Assembly: GCF_001678495.1 (NCBI RefSeq)
Contig: NZ_JTJL01000002.1
Coordinates: 1-61,409 of the forward strand
From: Gallibacterium salpingitidis
GTDB taxonomy: Bacteria; Pseudomonadota; Gammaproteobacteria; Enterobacterales; Pasteurellaceae
Direction of reading: 5' to 3'
DNA length: 61,409 nucleotides
Translations under genes and position numbers: made by a program
Notes under the pieces: model-generated
Databases searched by the model: none
The model's input: the letters and a program-made list of their open reading frames with translations, nothing else
What the model was told of the DNA's origin: nothing
Shown: one piece after another, positions 11,198 through 21,357 of the stretch
Layout: each line of letters starts with the position of its first letter
Position numbering within the stretch: the first letter of the stretch is position 1

Positions 11198-12625
11198 CTA
11201 TTTGTTATACAACGCTAAATAACTTTTTGCTGCTTTTTGCCAGCTAAAATCTTGTTGCATTGCTGTTGATCTGATCAAGCTCCATTGACGCGGTTTTTGC
11301 CAAATTTCTAACATTTTATCTATCGCATAAAGGAAGCCATTTACATCAGCATGCAAGAATACAAATCCTGTTGCGCTCTTCTCTTTTTGCGTTTCTGGGG
11401 TTGTATCCACCACAGTATCTGCAAGTCCACCGGTAGCACGCACTAATGGTAACGTACCATATTTCAAACCATATAATTGTGTTAAACCACAAGGCTCAAA
11501 ACGGCTTGGTACTAAAATAACGTCGCCGCCAGCAACCATACGATGTGATAACGCTTCATTATAGGTAATTTTTACCCCAATTTGCTGTGGATAAGCCGCC
11601 GCTAAATGACGTAAGCTCTCTTCAAAATGTGGTGCGCCCGAACCTAAAACAGCTAATTGGATACCTTTTTTCACCATTGCTTCAGCAGCAGCAATCACTA
11701 AATCAGCACCTTTTTGTTCTACTAAGCGAGTTACCATCACTAATAATGGTGCTTCTGCATTTTGTACTAAGCCAAATTCCGCTTGTAACTCCTCTTTATC
11801 TTTTTTCTTACCTTGCATTTTGCCGACTTTATAGGTTTTGGCGATATTAGTATCAGTGGCAGGATTCCACACTTGCTCATCAACCCCATTCAAAATGCCA
11901 TGTAAACGTTGTTCTGCTGCTCTTGTTTGTAATAAACCTTCAAAGCCATAAGCCATTGCTGGATCGGTAATTTCTCGTGCATATGTTGGACTTACAGCTG
12001 TAATTTCATCAGCATAATAAAGTCCTGCTTTGAGGTAAGAAATTTGTCCATAAAATTCTAAGCCATCAACGTGGAAAAAATGATGAGGTAATTGCAAATC
12101 TGCCATATGGCGTGCATCAAATAAACCTGCGTAGGCTAAATTATGAATAGTGAAGATTTTTTTAACCGGTAAATTCCAAGCCATCGCATAAGCGCCAGCT
12201 AAACCAGCTTGCCAATCGTGCATATGCAATACATCAGCAGCGCCCCACCAAGTATCTGCACCGGCAGCTAATGCTGCACCTGTCCAACCAAGAATAGCAA
12301 AGCGTAAATAATTATCTGCATAATCTTGATAATATTCGTTGTGATATGGATTACCTTGACGATTGAATAGATGTGGCGCATTAATTAAATAGATACCAAT
12401 TCCTTGATATTCAGCATGACGAATTTCAATATGTCCAGCAAAAGTAAATAGATGCAGTGAATGTTCATGTTGCAGCTTCTCTGCTACTGCTGGATACATA
12501 GGTAACACTACTCTGACATCCATTCCCTCTGCTTGCTGAGCAAATGGTAATGCACCCATTACATCAGCTAATCCGCCAGTTTTGATCAGAGGATAGAGTT
12601 CAGAACAGATATGAAGTACTTTCAT
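11198..12625 (-). CDS. glgA: Glycogen synthase (ADP-glucose)
   Basis: A 475-residue GT5 glycosyltransferase that extends alpha-1,4-glucan chains from ADP-glucose. The N-terminal ADP-glucose-binding loop KTGGLADVMGALP begins at residue 15. The second half has the retaining GT-B signature PSRFEPCGLTQLYGLKYGTLPLVRATGGLADTV. Length matches E. coli GlgA (477). The ATG has AAGGA upstream. The 105-base gap to glgC contains a stable hairpin, so the relative amounts of GlgC and GlgA could be tuned there. Confidence 0.97.
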   Translation of the reverse strand: MKVLHICSELYPLIKTGGLADVMGALPFAQQAEGMDVRVVLPMYPAVAEKLQHEHSLHLFTFAGHIEIRHAEYQGIGIYLINAPHLFNRQGNPYHNEYYQDYADNYLRFAILGWTGAALAAGADTWWGAADVLHMHDWQAGLAGAYAMAWNLPVKKIFTIHNLAYAGLFDARHMADLQLPHHFFHVDGLEFYGQISYLKAGLYYADEITAVSPTYAREITDPAMAYGFEGLLQTRAAEQRLHGILNGVDEQVWNPATDTNIAKTYKVGKMQGKKKDKEELQAEFGLVQNAEAPLLVMVTRLVEQKGADLVIAAAEAMVKKGIQLAVLGSGAPHFEESLRHLAAAYPQQIGVKITYNEALSHRMVAGGDVILVPSRFEPCGLTQLYGLKYGTLPLVRATGGLADTVVDTTPETQKEKSATGFVFLHADVNGFLYAIDKMLEIWQKPRQWSLIRSTAMQQDFSWQKAAKSYLALYNK

Positions 12626-12657
12626 TGTAAATTTAATCCTTACTTTTTAATGATGAA

Positions 12658-12699
12658 ATATCCACTTTTCCGTTGTTGATCTCCCGAAAAAGTGGATAT
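12658..12699 (-). other. Intercistronic hairpin between glgC and glgA
   Basis: A perfect 12-base-pair stem (12658-12669 with 12688-12699) encloses an 18-base loop. No T-run follows on the minus strand, so it is more likely an mRNA processing or stability element than a terminator. Confidence 0.5.
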
Positions 12700-12730
12700 C
12701 AATATTGATTATACGAGCTTAAAAGTAAAT

Positions 12731-14053
12731 TTATTCACTTACTGCAGCTGTATCTTCTTGCTGTTGTTTTGCTAATAATTTTTCTAACATTGGTTCGGTA
12801 ACTAATACAATATTACCTTGACTGCTGATTCTAAAGCGTTGGCGATCAACATCTAAATCAACCCCAATTTGCATACCGTCTGGAATCTTACAGTTACGAT
12901 CGATAATACAACGGCGTAATACACAATTCTTACCAATTTTCACTTGTGGCAAAATCACCGCATATTCAATTTTTGATCCCTCTTCAACACGAACATGATC
13001 AAATAGCACTGAATTACTAATTTCCGCATCAATGATAACACCACTACCGCCAATCAATGAATTATCAATAGTTTGTTTATGCGGATGTTTGTAGAAGAAT
13101 TTTGTCGGTAAAGTTTGTTTAGGTACAGTACGAATCGGCCAAGATTGATCGAACATATTCAATTGCGGTTTTTCACTGACAAGGTCAATATTTGCTGCCC
13201 AATAGCTTTCTAAGGTACCAACATCACGCCAATAAATTAAGCCTTGTGTATTTCTACCTTTACTTGAACGTTCAAATGGGTGTGCATAGAGCAAACCTTC
13301 TTCTACCATTGCTGGGATAATATCTTTACCAAAGTCATGAGAAGTATTTTCGTAGCTTGCTTCTCTTTCGAGAATTTCATAAAGATAATCTGCATCGAAT
13401 ACATAAATTCCCATTGAGGCTAAAGAAGAATTTGGTTTGTCTGGCATTGTTGGTGGATCAGCTGGTTTTTCCACAAACGCTTCTACTTTAAGTTTGTCAT
13501 TAACCGCCATTACACCAAATGCTTTCGCATCTTCTTTTGGCACTTCAATACAACCAACGGTCGCTTTACCACCAAACTCGATATGATCTTCGATCATACG
13601 CATGTAATCCATTTTATAGATATGGTCACCGGCAAGAATTAACACATATTTTGGACGATAGTGATCTTTCATAATTGGCACGTTTTGCCATACTGCATCC
13701 GCAGTACCACGATACCAGGTAGAATCATTTAATTGTTGACGCGCAGGAAGCATATCGACAAAATGTCCACGTTCACGCGGTAAGAAAGACCAGCCATGTT
13801 GTAAATGACGTAATAATGAATGTGCCTCGTATTGCGTAATTACCCCAATTTTTAATAGACCAGAATTTAAACAATTCGACAAAGCAAAATCAATAATACG
13901 ATGTGCGCCACCAAAGTAAACTGCTGGTTTTGCACGACGATCCGTCATTTCATGTAAACGAGAACCTCTACCACCCGCTAGGATAAGCACTAACGTATCA
14001 TTCGCTATACTTTCCCGAGTTGGAATAGGATTAATTTTGGTTGCTGCGCTCAT
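12731..14053 (-). CDS. glgC: Glucose-1-phosphate adenylyltransferase
   Basis: A 440-residue enzyme that makes ADP-glucose from glucose 1-phosphate and ATP, the committed step of bacterial glycogen synthesis. The nucleotide-binding loop AGGRGSRLHEMTDRRAKPAV lies near residues 26-45. The C-terminal part is a left-handed beta-helix with hexapeptide-like repeats (VIDAEISNSVLFDHVRVEEG). E. coli GlgC is 431 residues; the extra length is in a Gln/Glu-rich C-terminal tail. It is expected to be allosterically controlled. It starts 23 bases after glgX stops. Confidence 0.97.
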   Translation of the reverse strand: MSAATKINPIPTRESIANDTLVLILAGGRGSRLHEMTDRRAKPAVYFGGAHRIIDFALSNCLNSGLLKIGVITQYEAHSLLRHLQHGWSFLPRERGHFVDMLPARQQLNDSTWYRGTADAVWQNVPIMKDHYRPKYVLILAGDHIYKMDYMRMIEDHIEFGGKATVGCIEVPKEDAKAFGVMAVNDKLKVEAFVEKPADPPTMPDKPNSSLASMGIYVFDADYLYEILEREASYENTSHDFGKDIIPAMVEEGLLYAHPFERSSKGRNTQGLIYWRDVGTLESYWAANIDLVSEKPQLNMFDQSWPIRTVPKQTLPTKFFYKHPHKQTIDNSLIGGSGVIIDAEISNSVLFDHVRVEEGSKIEYAVILPQVKIGKNCVLRRCIIDRNCKIPDGMQIGVDLDVDRQRFRISSQGNIVLVTEPMLEKLLAKQQQEDTAAVSE

Positions 14054-14076
14054 AATATTCTCCTGTAATATCTATG

Positions 14077-16047
14077 TTAAGACAGTGACTGCGTTAAGAT
14101 TACAATACCGAGTTGTGCAACAATCGCTTGCGATTGCTGTAGCTCAAGCCCTTCGCCAAACCGTTTTTGCCAATGCCCTTCTGGTAATAGAAAAGTTTGT
14201 GCTGTACGGTTGGCATTAAAAAGTAGTAAATACTTTCCTTGTAATAACAACATTAAGGTTCGTCCTTGATGCCAATCTTGTGTCTGCATTGGTTGTCCAT
14301 CTGCGCGGAACCACTGCGCATTTTCAGTATTCCACCAATCATCATAAACACCTGCAGACGCCATTTCTTTACGTAAGGTAATAAGCTCTGCTACATACTG
14401 TTGTAATGAATCATCAGCTTGTTGCCAATTCAACCAAGTCAATTCATTATCTTGGCAATAGCAATTATTATTGCCTTGCTGGCTATGACCAATTTCGTCA
14501 CCAGCCAATAACATTGGTGTTCCTAACGCCAATAGTTGTGTTGCTAACAACGCTTTTTTACTCAATAAACGTTGTTTAATAATTTCAGGATTTGTACTTT
14601 CTCCCTCTTCACCATGGTTAAAAGAAAAATTATGGTTATCACCATCTCGGTTATCTTCACCATTATTATGATTATGTTTTTGGTTATAACTCACCAAATC
14701 CTGTAAATTAAATCCGTCATGCGCAGTCACAAAATTAATCGAACTGCGCGCTGCTCGACCTTTATATTGGAATAGATCGGCACTACCAGCAAAACGTAGA
14801 GCTAATGCTCCCAATTCTTGACTATCATTCAGCCAAAATTGCCGCATATCACCACGAAAACGATCATTCCATTCACTAAAAAAGTGTGGAAAACCACTTA
14901 ATTGATAACCGCCATCGCCAATGTCCCATGGTTCGGCAATCATCTTGCAAGGTGCTAATACTGGATCTTGCGCCATCGCTAAAAAGAGCGCTGCATTCTG
15001 TTTAAATTCTGGTGTTCTTCCTAATAACGGTGCTAAATCAAAACGAAAACCGTCAATATGAAAATCTTCCACCCAATAGCGCAAACAATCCATCACCCAT
15101 TGCAAAACTCGTGGTTCTGATAAATTCAAGCTATTACCGCATCCCGTCCAATTCAAATAATGTTGGTGCTGGCCATGCCAATAATAAAGCTGATTATCAA
15201 TGCCGCGTTGGCAAAGCGTTGGCCCGCCAATATCATTCTCCGCGGTATGGTTAAACACCACATCCAAAATCACTTCAATGCCTGCTTTATGTAAAGTCTT
15301 AATCAGTGATTTCAGTTCTAATAATACCTCTTCTGAGGTAGAAAATCTTTGATCTGGCGCGCAATGTGACAAAACATTGTAGCCCCAATAATTCATTTTC
15401 CCCATTTGCTGCAAACGCGGCTCATCTAAATGTAGCGTAATTGGCAATAATTCGACGGCTGTTACACCTAAACTTTGTAAATAAGCTACATTTTCAGCTG
15501 CGGCTAATCCCGCAAAAGTCCCGCGCAATTTGCGTGGTAATTTCTCATTCAATTGAGAAAAACCTTTAACATGTAATTCATAAATTACCGTTTGTGACCA
15601 AGGCGTTCTAAGCGGTTTATCATCTTCCCAGTCAAAAGCGGTATCAACAACGACACTCTTTGGCGCCAATAACCCATTATCTTGTTGATTGAACCATAAA
15701 AACGGCATTAATTGCTGTGTGGTTTTAAATTCAGGTATATCAACAACTAATCGACTATATGGATCAAGTAACAACTTCGTCACGTTGTAACAATTTGGAG
15801 GTTCTTTACCACCATCAACACGAAAACCATATTTTTGCCCAATGGCAATATTGGTGATAAAGAGGGTAAAACAGTCATGGTTACGATACATTGCATAACG
15901 TGTTTCTTGTTGATTTTCATCAAATAAACAAAGCCACGCATGCGTTGCGTGAGGTGCAGCAAGTACAAAATTAAAACCTTCTTTTCCTTGATATACTGCC
16001 TTGCTGTAACCTAATGGATAGCTATAACCAATGAATGTTTCCCGCAT
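14077..16047 (-). CDS. glgX: Glycogen debranching enzyme GlgX
   Basis: A 656-residue GH13 isoamylase-type enzyme that hydrolyses alpha-1,6 branches of limit dextrins left by phosphorylase. An N-terminal CBM48 (about 1-130) precedes the catalytic barrel. Catalytic motifs are DGFRFDLAPLLGR (nucleophile Asp), IAEPWDIG (acid/base Glu) and FVTAHDGFNL (His-Asp stabiliser). E. coli GlgX is 657 residues. It lies 25 bases after the MalQ-GlgB gene and 23 bases before glgC, so it is inside the biosynthetic operon. The ribosome site GAGGGA is 11 bases from the ATG, a little far. Confidence 0.96.
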   Translation of the reverse strand: MRETFIGYSYPLGYSKAVYQGKEGFNFVLAAPHATHAWLCLFDENQQETRYAMYRNHDCFTLFITNIAIGQKYGFRVDGGKEPPNCYNVTKLLLDPYSRLVVDIPEFKTTQQLMPFLWFNQQDNGLLAPKSVVVDTAFDWEDDKPLRTPWSQTVIYELHVKGFSQLNEKLPRKLRGTFAGLAAAENVAYLQSLGVTAVELLPITLHLDEPRLQQMGKMNYWGYNVLSHCAPDQRFSTSEEVLLELKSLIKTLHKAGIEVILDVVFNHTAENDIGGPTLCQRGIDNQLYYWHGQHQHYLNWTGCGNSLNLSEPRVLQWVMDCLRYWVEDFHIDGFRFDLAPLLGRTPEFKQNAALFLAMAQDPVLAPCKMIAEPWDIGDGGYQLSGFPHFFSEWNDRFRGDMRQFWLNDSQELGALALRFAGSADLFQYKGRAARSSINFVTAHDGFNLQDLVSYNQKHNHNNGEDNRDGDNHNFSFNHGEEGESTNPEIIKQRLLSKKALLATQLLALGTPMLLAGDEIGHSQQGNNNCYCQDNELTWLNWQQADDSLQQYVAELITLRKEMASAGVYDDWWNTENAQWFRADGQPMQTQDWHQGRTLMLLLQGKYLLLFNANRTAQTFLLPEGHWQKRFGEGLELQQSQAIVAQLGIVILTQSLS

Positions 16048-16072
16048 TAATAACGTTCCCTCTTAAACCAAG

Positions 16073-19000
16073 TTATTTTTTCGAGTTATTTTTTGTTTTA
16101 CTATTTTTAGCCACACTTGTTGCTTTCTTCGTTGTGGTAGTTTTACTGTTTTTGCTTGTTGTTTTCTTCGCAGTTGTTGTTTTGGCTACTTTCTGTTTAG
16201 TTGTTTTATCGACCTGTGATTGTTCCTGCTTATTGGTTTCTTCAATTGCAGGCTCTTCCTCTTCCACAATCTCATTTTCTAAAACAAAATAAACAGCACC
16301 AAGTGGCGGAACCTGTACACTCAATGAATATTTTTTACCATGGCTGGCAATCTTATCGCTCCAAATACCACCTGAATTATGAATACCGCTACCTTTATAA
16401 CTAGGATCATCTGAATTTAAAATTTCGCGATAGAAACCGCCTTTATTAACGCCAAAACGGTAATTATGTCGAACTTCAGGGGTAAAATTACAAACCACGA
16501 CCAAAGTTTCCCCATTTTTCGCATAACGCGCAAACACCAATACTGATTGATCAGCATCATCAACTACCAACCACTCAAAACCATTTGGCTGTTGATCTTG
16601 TTGCCATAAAGCTGGATAGCGTTGATACATATGGTTCAAATCACGAACCCATTTTTGTACGCCGTTATGCCAACCGCCATGTTCTTCATTAAGTAAATAC
16701 CAATCCAAACTTTCTTGGTAATTCCATTCACGTCCTTGAGCAAATTCATTTCCCATAAACAATAATTTCTTACCTGGGAAACCCCACATATAACCATAAT
16801 ACACCCGCAAGTTAGCGAATTTTTGCCAGCAATCTCCAGGCATTTTGGTTAAAAGCGAACCTTTACCATGAACCACTTCATCGTGAGAAAGTGGTAGCAC
16901 AAAGTTTTCACTGTATTGATACATCATGCCAAAAGTGAGCAAATTATGATGGTATTTACGATAAATTGGATCGAGCTTCATATAACGTAAAGTGTCATTC
17001 ATCCACCCCATATTCCATTTGAATTGGAAGCCTAAGCCACCATCTTCAGTTGGATGACTTACACCAGCAAACGAGGTACTCTCTTCCGCCACTAACAATA
17101 CGCCGCGTTGTTCATTTTGTAATAACGCATTAGTCCGTTGTAAGAAATTAATAGCTTCTAAATTTTCACGTCCACCATATTGGTTTGGAATCCACTCACC
17201 ATCTGAACGGCTATAATCACGATAGATCATTGATGCCACTGCATCGACACGTAAACCATCAAAACCGTAACGTTCAATCCAATATAAAGCATTGCCAGTG
17301 AGGTAATTACGCACTTCATTGCGACCAAAGTTATAAATCAAAGTGTTCCAATCTTGATGATATCCTTCACGTGGATCCGCATGTTCATATAACGCTGTAC
17401 CATCAAATTTAGCCAAACCATATTCATCAGTTGGGAAATGGCCAACAACCCAATCAAGCAAGACATAAATCCCTGCTTTATGCGCTTTCTCCAGGAAATA
17501 ACATAATCCTTTAGCATCACCAAAACGACGTGTTGGTGCATAAAGTCCTAATGGTTGATATCCCCAAGAACCGTCAAATGGAAATTCTGACAATGGTAAT
17601 AATTCAATATGGGTGAATCCCATCTCTTTAACGTAATCAATTAATTCGTCTGCCAATTGTTCATAGGTCAGCCAATAATTATTTTCCAAATTGCGGCGCC
17701 ACGATCCTAGATGTACCTCATAAATACTAATTGGTGCATCAACCGCATTTACTTTTGCTCTATCTGGATTATACGGTTGTTTTGGTGGCAATTTTGTGAC
17801 AACAGATGCTGTTTCTGGGCGCAATTGTGTACCAAACGCATAAGGGTCAGATTTCAAACGCACTGCCCCATTTGCATCAAGAATTTCAAATTTATATAGA
17901 CTGCCTTCATCAATATGTGGAATAAAAATTTCCCAAATACCACTTTCGCGATGTAAACGCATCACATGACGACGACCATCCCATTGGTTAAAATCACCCA
18001 CCACAGAAATACGACGTGCATTTGGCGCCCATACACTAAAATTCACCCCAGGCACATAGCTGTTCTCTGTCAAATGTGCACCTAACGCTTCATACGGACG
18101 TTGATGTGTTCCTTCTCTGAGCAACCAATTATCCATATCAAATAGACAAGATGGGAAACGGTAAGGATCTTCTTGATAAATTGCTGTTGTACTATTTTCA
18201 TATTCAATCTTAAACAAATAGTGCAGATCCGCTGTCGCTCGTGGTAATAACGCCACAAAGAAACCTCGTTCATCAACACGTTGCATTTCGGCTAAACAGT
18301 GATTTTTTTGCCGATTATAGATAGACACCTGTTTTGCATCTGGTAACAATGCTCGAATCACTAAACCCTGTTCGGTTTTATGTGGGCCTAAGAATGAGAA
18401 TGGATCGCCATGTACGGCATTAAACAACTGATCGATTTGTTTATAATCGACGGTAATCATATTGTCCCCTAATAGAATAAGTTTAAGATTGTCTTGATAA
18501 CATTCTGCGATAGCATCAACAGCCAAGTTCTGACGTGCAGAAATAATTTGCCGATAATATTGGTGCAATCTTTGGCACACTTCATCATCTAATAATGATA
18601 CTGGCAGACGATAACGCCAATTTGGATATGCCCGTGACACTCCCGGAATATTGAACGAAGCTTCAATCCCCAATAAATTTTCTGGCTGAATGGCAAATAA
18701 TTGACTACGGCTGGTTGCACCCAATTGATGAATTGCGATATTCAATTCATCAGTAAGTTGTAAATCTTGTGGTAATGAGGTTAATAACTTCGCCTGTTTT
18801 AGCGTTTGCACAAAGCGCAACTTATCTTCGCTGCGTTGTTGTAAAGCACGTTGATATTGCGTTTCTTGTAATACGCCCAATTGATACATCGTATGTAAAT
18901 CAGTCGCTTGCCAAAAACCATGTAATGGTGCGACATCGTGAGTGCTAATTACCGCGATCGCATTCGCCTTATAATGTTCCGGTAACAAATAACCGTCATA

Positions 19001-20623
19001 TGTCTTGCTGAAATAGATAACTGCATAGGAATAAATACCATATTGATCTAACCATTGTCTGACCTCTGGCGGTACAATTCCTAAATCTTCGCCGATAATT
19101 AAACAGCGATTACGTTGGCTTTCGATTGCCAACACTGCAATTAACTCTTCAATTGGATAATGTACATAAGCGCCTTGGGCAGCACTAGTACCTTGTGTAA
19201 TCCACCATAAACGATACAACGCCATCACATGATCAATACGCAATACGCCATAATTTTGCATATTGGCACGCCATAATTTGATTAAGGTTTCATACCCTTC
19301 TGCACGTAAATATTGCGGATGTAGTGGCGGTAATTGCCAGTTTTGCCCTGCTGGGCCAAGCTCATCAGGTGGTGCACCTACTGACGCTTGCATACAAAAC
19401 GCTTCACGATGACACCAAGTATCAGAACCACCTCTCGCAACGCCTACTGCTAAATCACCATATAAACCAAGCTTAACGCCAACTTGTTCACAAGTTAATT
19501 GCACTGCATCAAGTTGATCACGCATTAGCCATTGCAACCACATATAAAACTCAATTTGCTTACTATGTTCTGCTGCAAACTCACGCACTGCTTCGCTATA
19601 TGGATCTTGATAAGCTTTATCCCATGCTAGCCAACCTGCTAGATTATCTTCATCCTCTGCTTCTTGGATAAAAGCACGATCAAGTGCTTCAAAAACACCA
19701 TGTAAATACAATGGTTCGCCTTGTTCGGCAATAAATTGTGCAAAAGCTTTGCGACGATAAGCTAAACGCCCTTCACGTTTAAATACTTGATAAGCGACAC
19801 GTAATCCGTCTAGTTTTAATTGCCATACTTGCGAATAATCCACCCAAGCTGTTTCCCGCAACTGTTGTAATAACGTTTCAGTTTCTGGACTATGGCGCCA
19901 TTTAGCCGCCGCAGTTTCAGCCATTTCAGGTAATAAATCGACAGCCAAATAGATAGGGTTTAACCAACGACGTGAAGATGGACTATATGGACTCGCCCAT
20001 TCTGGATGCGCAGGAAATAAGGCATGCAACGGATTAATACCAATAAAATCAATACCATCGCGTGCAAATTCTTTAGCTAGTTGTTGTAAATCGCCAAGAT
20101 CACCAATGCCCCAATTGTTTTTTGAACGTAAACTATATAATTGCAAATTAAGACCACTAACTTTACGTTCATCGGCTAATAATGGTGATTGATAAGTTTT
20201 CGCTGGTGCAACTAACAATTTGTACTGTGCATAATTGGTAATTAAACGATAATACCCCATCGGCAATGGCATAAATTCAAGGTATTGCCCAGTTTCAAGT
20301 CGCCAGCTATTTTCAAGAATCTGATTTTGTTCATTTAACAATTGTTGCGGATATTCATCTGCGGCAAAATTTAATTTTGCCCAATCAAGGCGAGTAACAT
20401 TTTCACTATGTAGAACAAAAATATTTTCAAAGGAATTATTAGTATTTTGAGGATTTAATTTGAGCCACTCAAGCAAGGTTTGTAAAACAGTGTCATCAAC
20501 TTGAATACGTTCACCTTCTAAACTGTAGTAAAAAGGCGCTATTCCTATTGCTTCAGCCTGCTTCTCCAATAGGGCTCTATCAGACAATTGTCCATTCCGA
20601 GAGGAGTTTACTATCGAATCCAT
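16073..20623 (-). CDS. malQ-glgB: Fused 4-alpha-glucanotransferase / 1,4-alpha-glucan branching enzyme (MalQ-GlgB)
   Basis: One open frame of 1516 codons. Residues 1-721 are a complete MalQ (GH77): [13 protein letters not shown], nucleophile Asp in [13 protein letters not shown], Glu in [13 protein letters not shown] and the [13 protein letters not shown] motif. Residues 722-1516 are a complete GlgB (GH13): N1 and CBM48 domains, then [27 protein letters not shown] and [14 protein letters not shown]. After the normal GlgB end a 67-residue tail is added, acidic first ([12 protein letters not shown]) and then Lys/Thr/Ser-rich. In relatives the two genes are separate neighbours. The start is the ATG with GGAG six bases upstream; a TTG four codons earlier overlaps that ribosome site. 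MalQ trims and joins maltodextrins, while GlgB adds alpha-1,6 branches. The fusion could be real or come from a base error, but both halves are intact on each side. Confidence 0.92.
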   Translation of the reverse strand: MDSIVNSSRNGQLSDRALLEKQAEAIGIAPFYYSLEGERIQVDDTVLQTLLEWLKLNPQNTNNSFENIFVLHSENVTRLDWAKLNFAADEYPQQLLNEQNQILENSWRLETGQYLEFMPLPMGYYRLITNYAQYKLLVAPAKTYQSPLLADERKVSGLNLQLYSLRSKNNWGIGDLGDLQQLAKEFARDGIDFIGINPLHALFPAHPEWASPYSPSSRRWLNPIYLAVDLLPEMAETAAAKWRHSPETETLLQQLRETAWVDYSQVWQLKLDGLRVAYQVFKREGRLAYRRKAFAQFIAEQGEPLYLHGVFEALDRAFIQEAEDEDNLAGWLAWDKAYQDPYSEAVREFAAEHSKQIEFYMWLQWLMRDQLDAVQLTCEQVGVKLGLYGDLAVGVARGGSDTWCHREAFCMQASVGAPPDELGPAGQNWQLPPLHPQYLRAEGYETLIKLWRANMQNYGVLRIDHVMALYRLWWITQGTSAAQGAYVHYPIEELIAVLAIESQRNRCLIIGEDLGIVPPEVRQWLDQYGIYSYAVIYFSKTYDGYLLPEHYKANAIAVISTHDVAPLHGFWQATDLHTMYQLGVLQETQYQRALQQRSEDKLRFVQTLKQAKLLTSLPQDLQLTDELNIAIHQLGATSRSQLFAIQPENLLGIEASFNIPGVSRAYPNWRYRLPVSLLDDEVCQRLHQYYRQIISARQNLAVDAIAECYQDNLKLILLGDNMITVDYKQIDQLFNAVHGDPFSFLGPHKTEQGLVIRALLPDAKQVSIYNRQKNHCLAEMQRVDERGFFVALLPRATADLHYLFKIEYENSTTAIYQEDPYRFPSCLFDMDNWLLREGTHQRPYEALGAHLTENSYVPGVNFSVWAPNARRISVVGDFNQWDGRRHVMRLHRESGIWEIFIPHIDEGSLYKFEILDANGAVRLKSDPYAFGTQLRPETASVVTKLPPKQPYNPDRAKVNAVDAPISIYEVHLGSWRRNLENNYWLTYEQLADELIDYVKEMGFTHIELLPLSEFPFDGSWGYQPLGLYAPTRRFGDAKGLCYFLEKAHKAGIYVLLDWVVGHFPTDEYGLAKFDGTALYEHADPREGYHQDWNTLIYNFGRNEVRNYLTGNALYWIERYGFDGLRVDAVASMIYRDYSRSDGEWIPNQYGGRENLEAINFLQRTNALLQNEQRGVLLVAEESTSFAGVSHPTEDGGLGFQFKWNMGWMNDTLRYMKLDPIYRKYHHNLLTFGMMYQYSENFVLPLSHDEVVHGKGSLLTKMPGDCWQKFANLRVYYGYMWGFPGKKLLFMGNEFAQGREWNYQESLDWYLLNEEHGGWHNGVQKWVRDLNHMYQRYPALWQQDQQPNGFEWLVVDDADQSVLVFARYAKNGETLVVVCNFTPEVRHNYRFGVNKGGFYREILNSDDPSYKGSGIHNSGGIWSDKIASHGKKYSLSVQVPPLGAVYFVLENEIVEEEEPAIEETNKQEQSQVDKTTKQKVAKTTTAKKTTSKNSKTTTTKKATSVAKNSKTKNNSKK
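18458..18472 (-). promoter_or_regulatory. Internal ribosome site and ATG at the GlgB boundary
   Basis: Inside the fused frame the minus strand reads TTAGGGGACAAT followed by ATG (codon 722). The purine-rich AGGGGA is four bases from the ATG, which corresponds to the natural N terminus of GlgB. In another frame a TAG overlaps this motif. Separate translation of GlgB is therefore possible beside the fused protein. Confidence 0.5.
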
Positions 20624-21062
20624 GAGATTCTCCAAAATAAGTACAACATTATCGCTAACTACAAGCGGAAATCCTATTTGCCAATCGTTTGCGCATTATT
20701 AATTTTTCCACTTAACGAATAACTTATTTATACTCTTTTTTTGGTAGAAAGCCTATCGCTAGATGCTAAAGATATGATCTCGCCCACAATATTTTTTATA
20801 TTTTGCTTATTTTTTAGGACAACCCCTCACAATCTGGATTTAGTAAAGAGCAAGTATGACCAATTTCATTCTACGTTATACCTTTCCATAGATTATCTAT
20901 ACATACTGCCTTAACAATGTCCCATATATTTTTATATCTAGAAAAACTGTCACAATAATAACAAAAATAGAGTAAATTTAGACAAAAATGTTATAATAAT
21001 GACATTTTTAATGTTATAACTAAAACCAATATCAAAGGTATAGCCTCTGCTAAGGATAGTCG
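20624..21062. other. Divergent intergenic region between malQ-glgB and hipB
   Basis: A 439-base AT-rich spacer without a convincing gene on either strand. It must hold the glg operon promoter (minus strand), which I could not place confidently, and the hipBA promoter at its right end. An ACAAGCGGA, one base from the Actinobacillus-type uptake core, lies near 20660. Confidence 0.6.
20989..21020 (+). promoter_or_regulatory. Promoter/operator of the first hipBA-type module
   Basis: The octamer TGTTATAA occurs at 20989 and 21012, 23 bases apart (about two helical turns). The first copy is the core of an extended -10 element, TGTTATAAT. Spaced repeats over a promoter just upstream of a HipB-like gene suggest an autoregulatory operator. 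This is inferred from position and spacing only. Confidence 0.45.
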
Positions 21063-21341
21063 ATGAAACTTTCACTCTATACTGCTGTTGATTTACAAAT
21101 AGAATTAAAACAATTCATAAAACAAGCAAGAAAGCAAAAAAAGATGACGTTAAGCTCGCTCGCTGAACGGTCTGGTGTACCTTACGGCACATTACGAAAA
21201 TTTGAACGCACCGGTGAAATATCACTGCGCCAATTTTTAATGCTCGTTGAAATATTAGGTGATCTACAGGCATTACGTCTTGCATTAAAACCTCAATCAC
21301 CTGCGCCACAAACCATTGAAGATGTACTAAAAAATCAATAA
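21063..21341 (+). CDS. HipB-like antitoxin, XRE-family DNA-binding protein
   Basis: A 92-residue protein with a helix-turn-helix domain at about residues 14-70 (MTLSSLAERSGVPYGTLRKFERTGEISLRQFLML). It precedes a HipA-type kinase gene by 16 bases, the usual antitoxin-first order. In such pairs the small protein binds and neutralises the kinase and, with it, represses their promoter. The short C-terminal tail (QSPAPQTIEDVLKNQ) looks flexible and could be the contact or degradation region. AAGGA lies five bases upstream of the ATG. The symbol hipB is withheld because similarity to E. coli HipB is limited to the fold. Confidence 0.82.
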   Translation: MKLSLYTAVDLQIELKQFIKQARKQKKMTLSSLAERSGVPYGTLRKFERTGEISLRQFLMLVEILGDLQALRLALKPQSPAPQTIEDVLKNQ

Positions 21342-21357
21342 TAGAAAAGGAAAAGTT

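Noticed and set aside
16035..16292. 85-codon hydrophobic open frame on the plus strand opposite the glgB tail
   Set aside because: It is the antisense of the Lys/Thr-rich tail; Val/Leu/Phe runs are the expected shadow of Lys/Asn/Thr codons.
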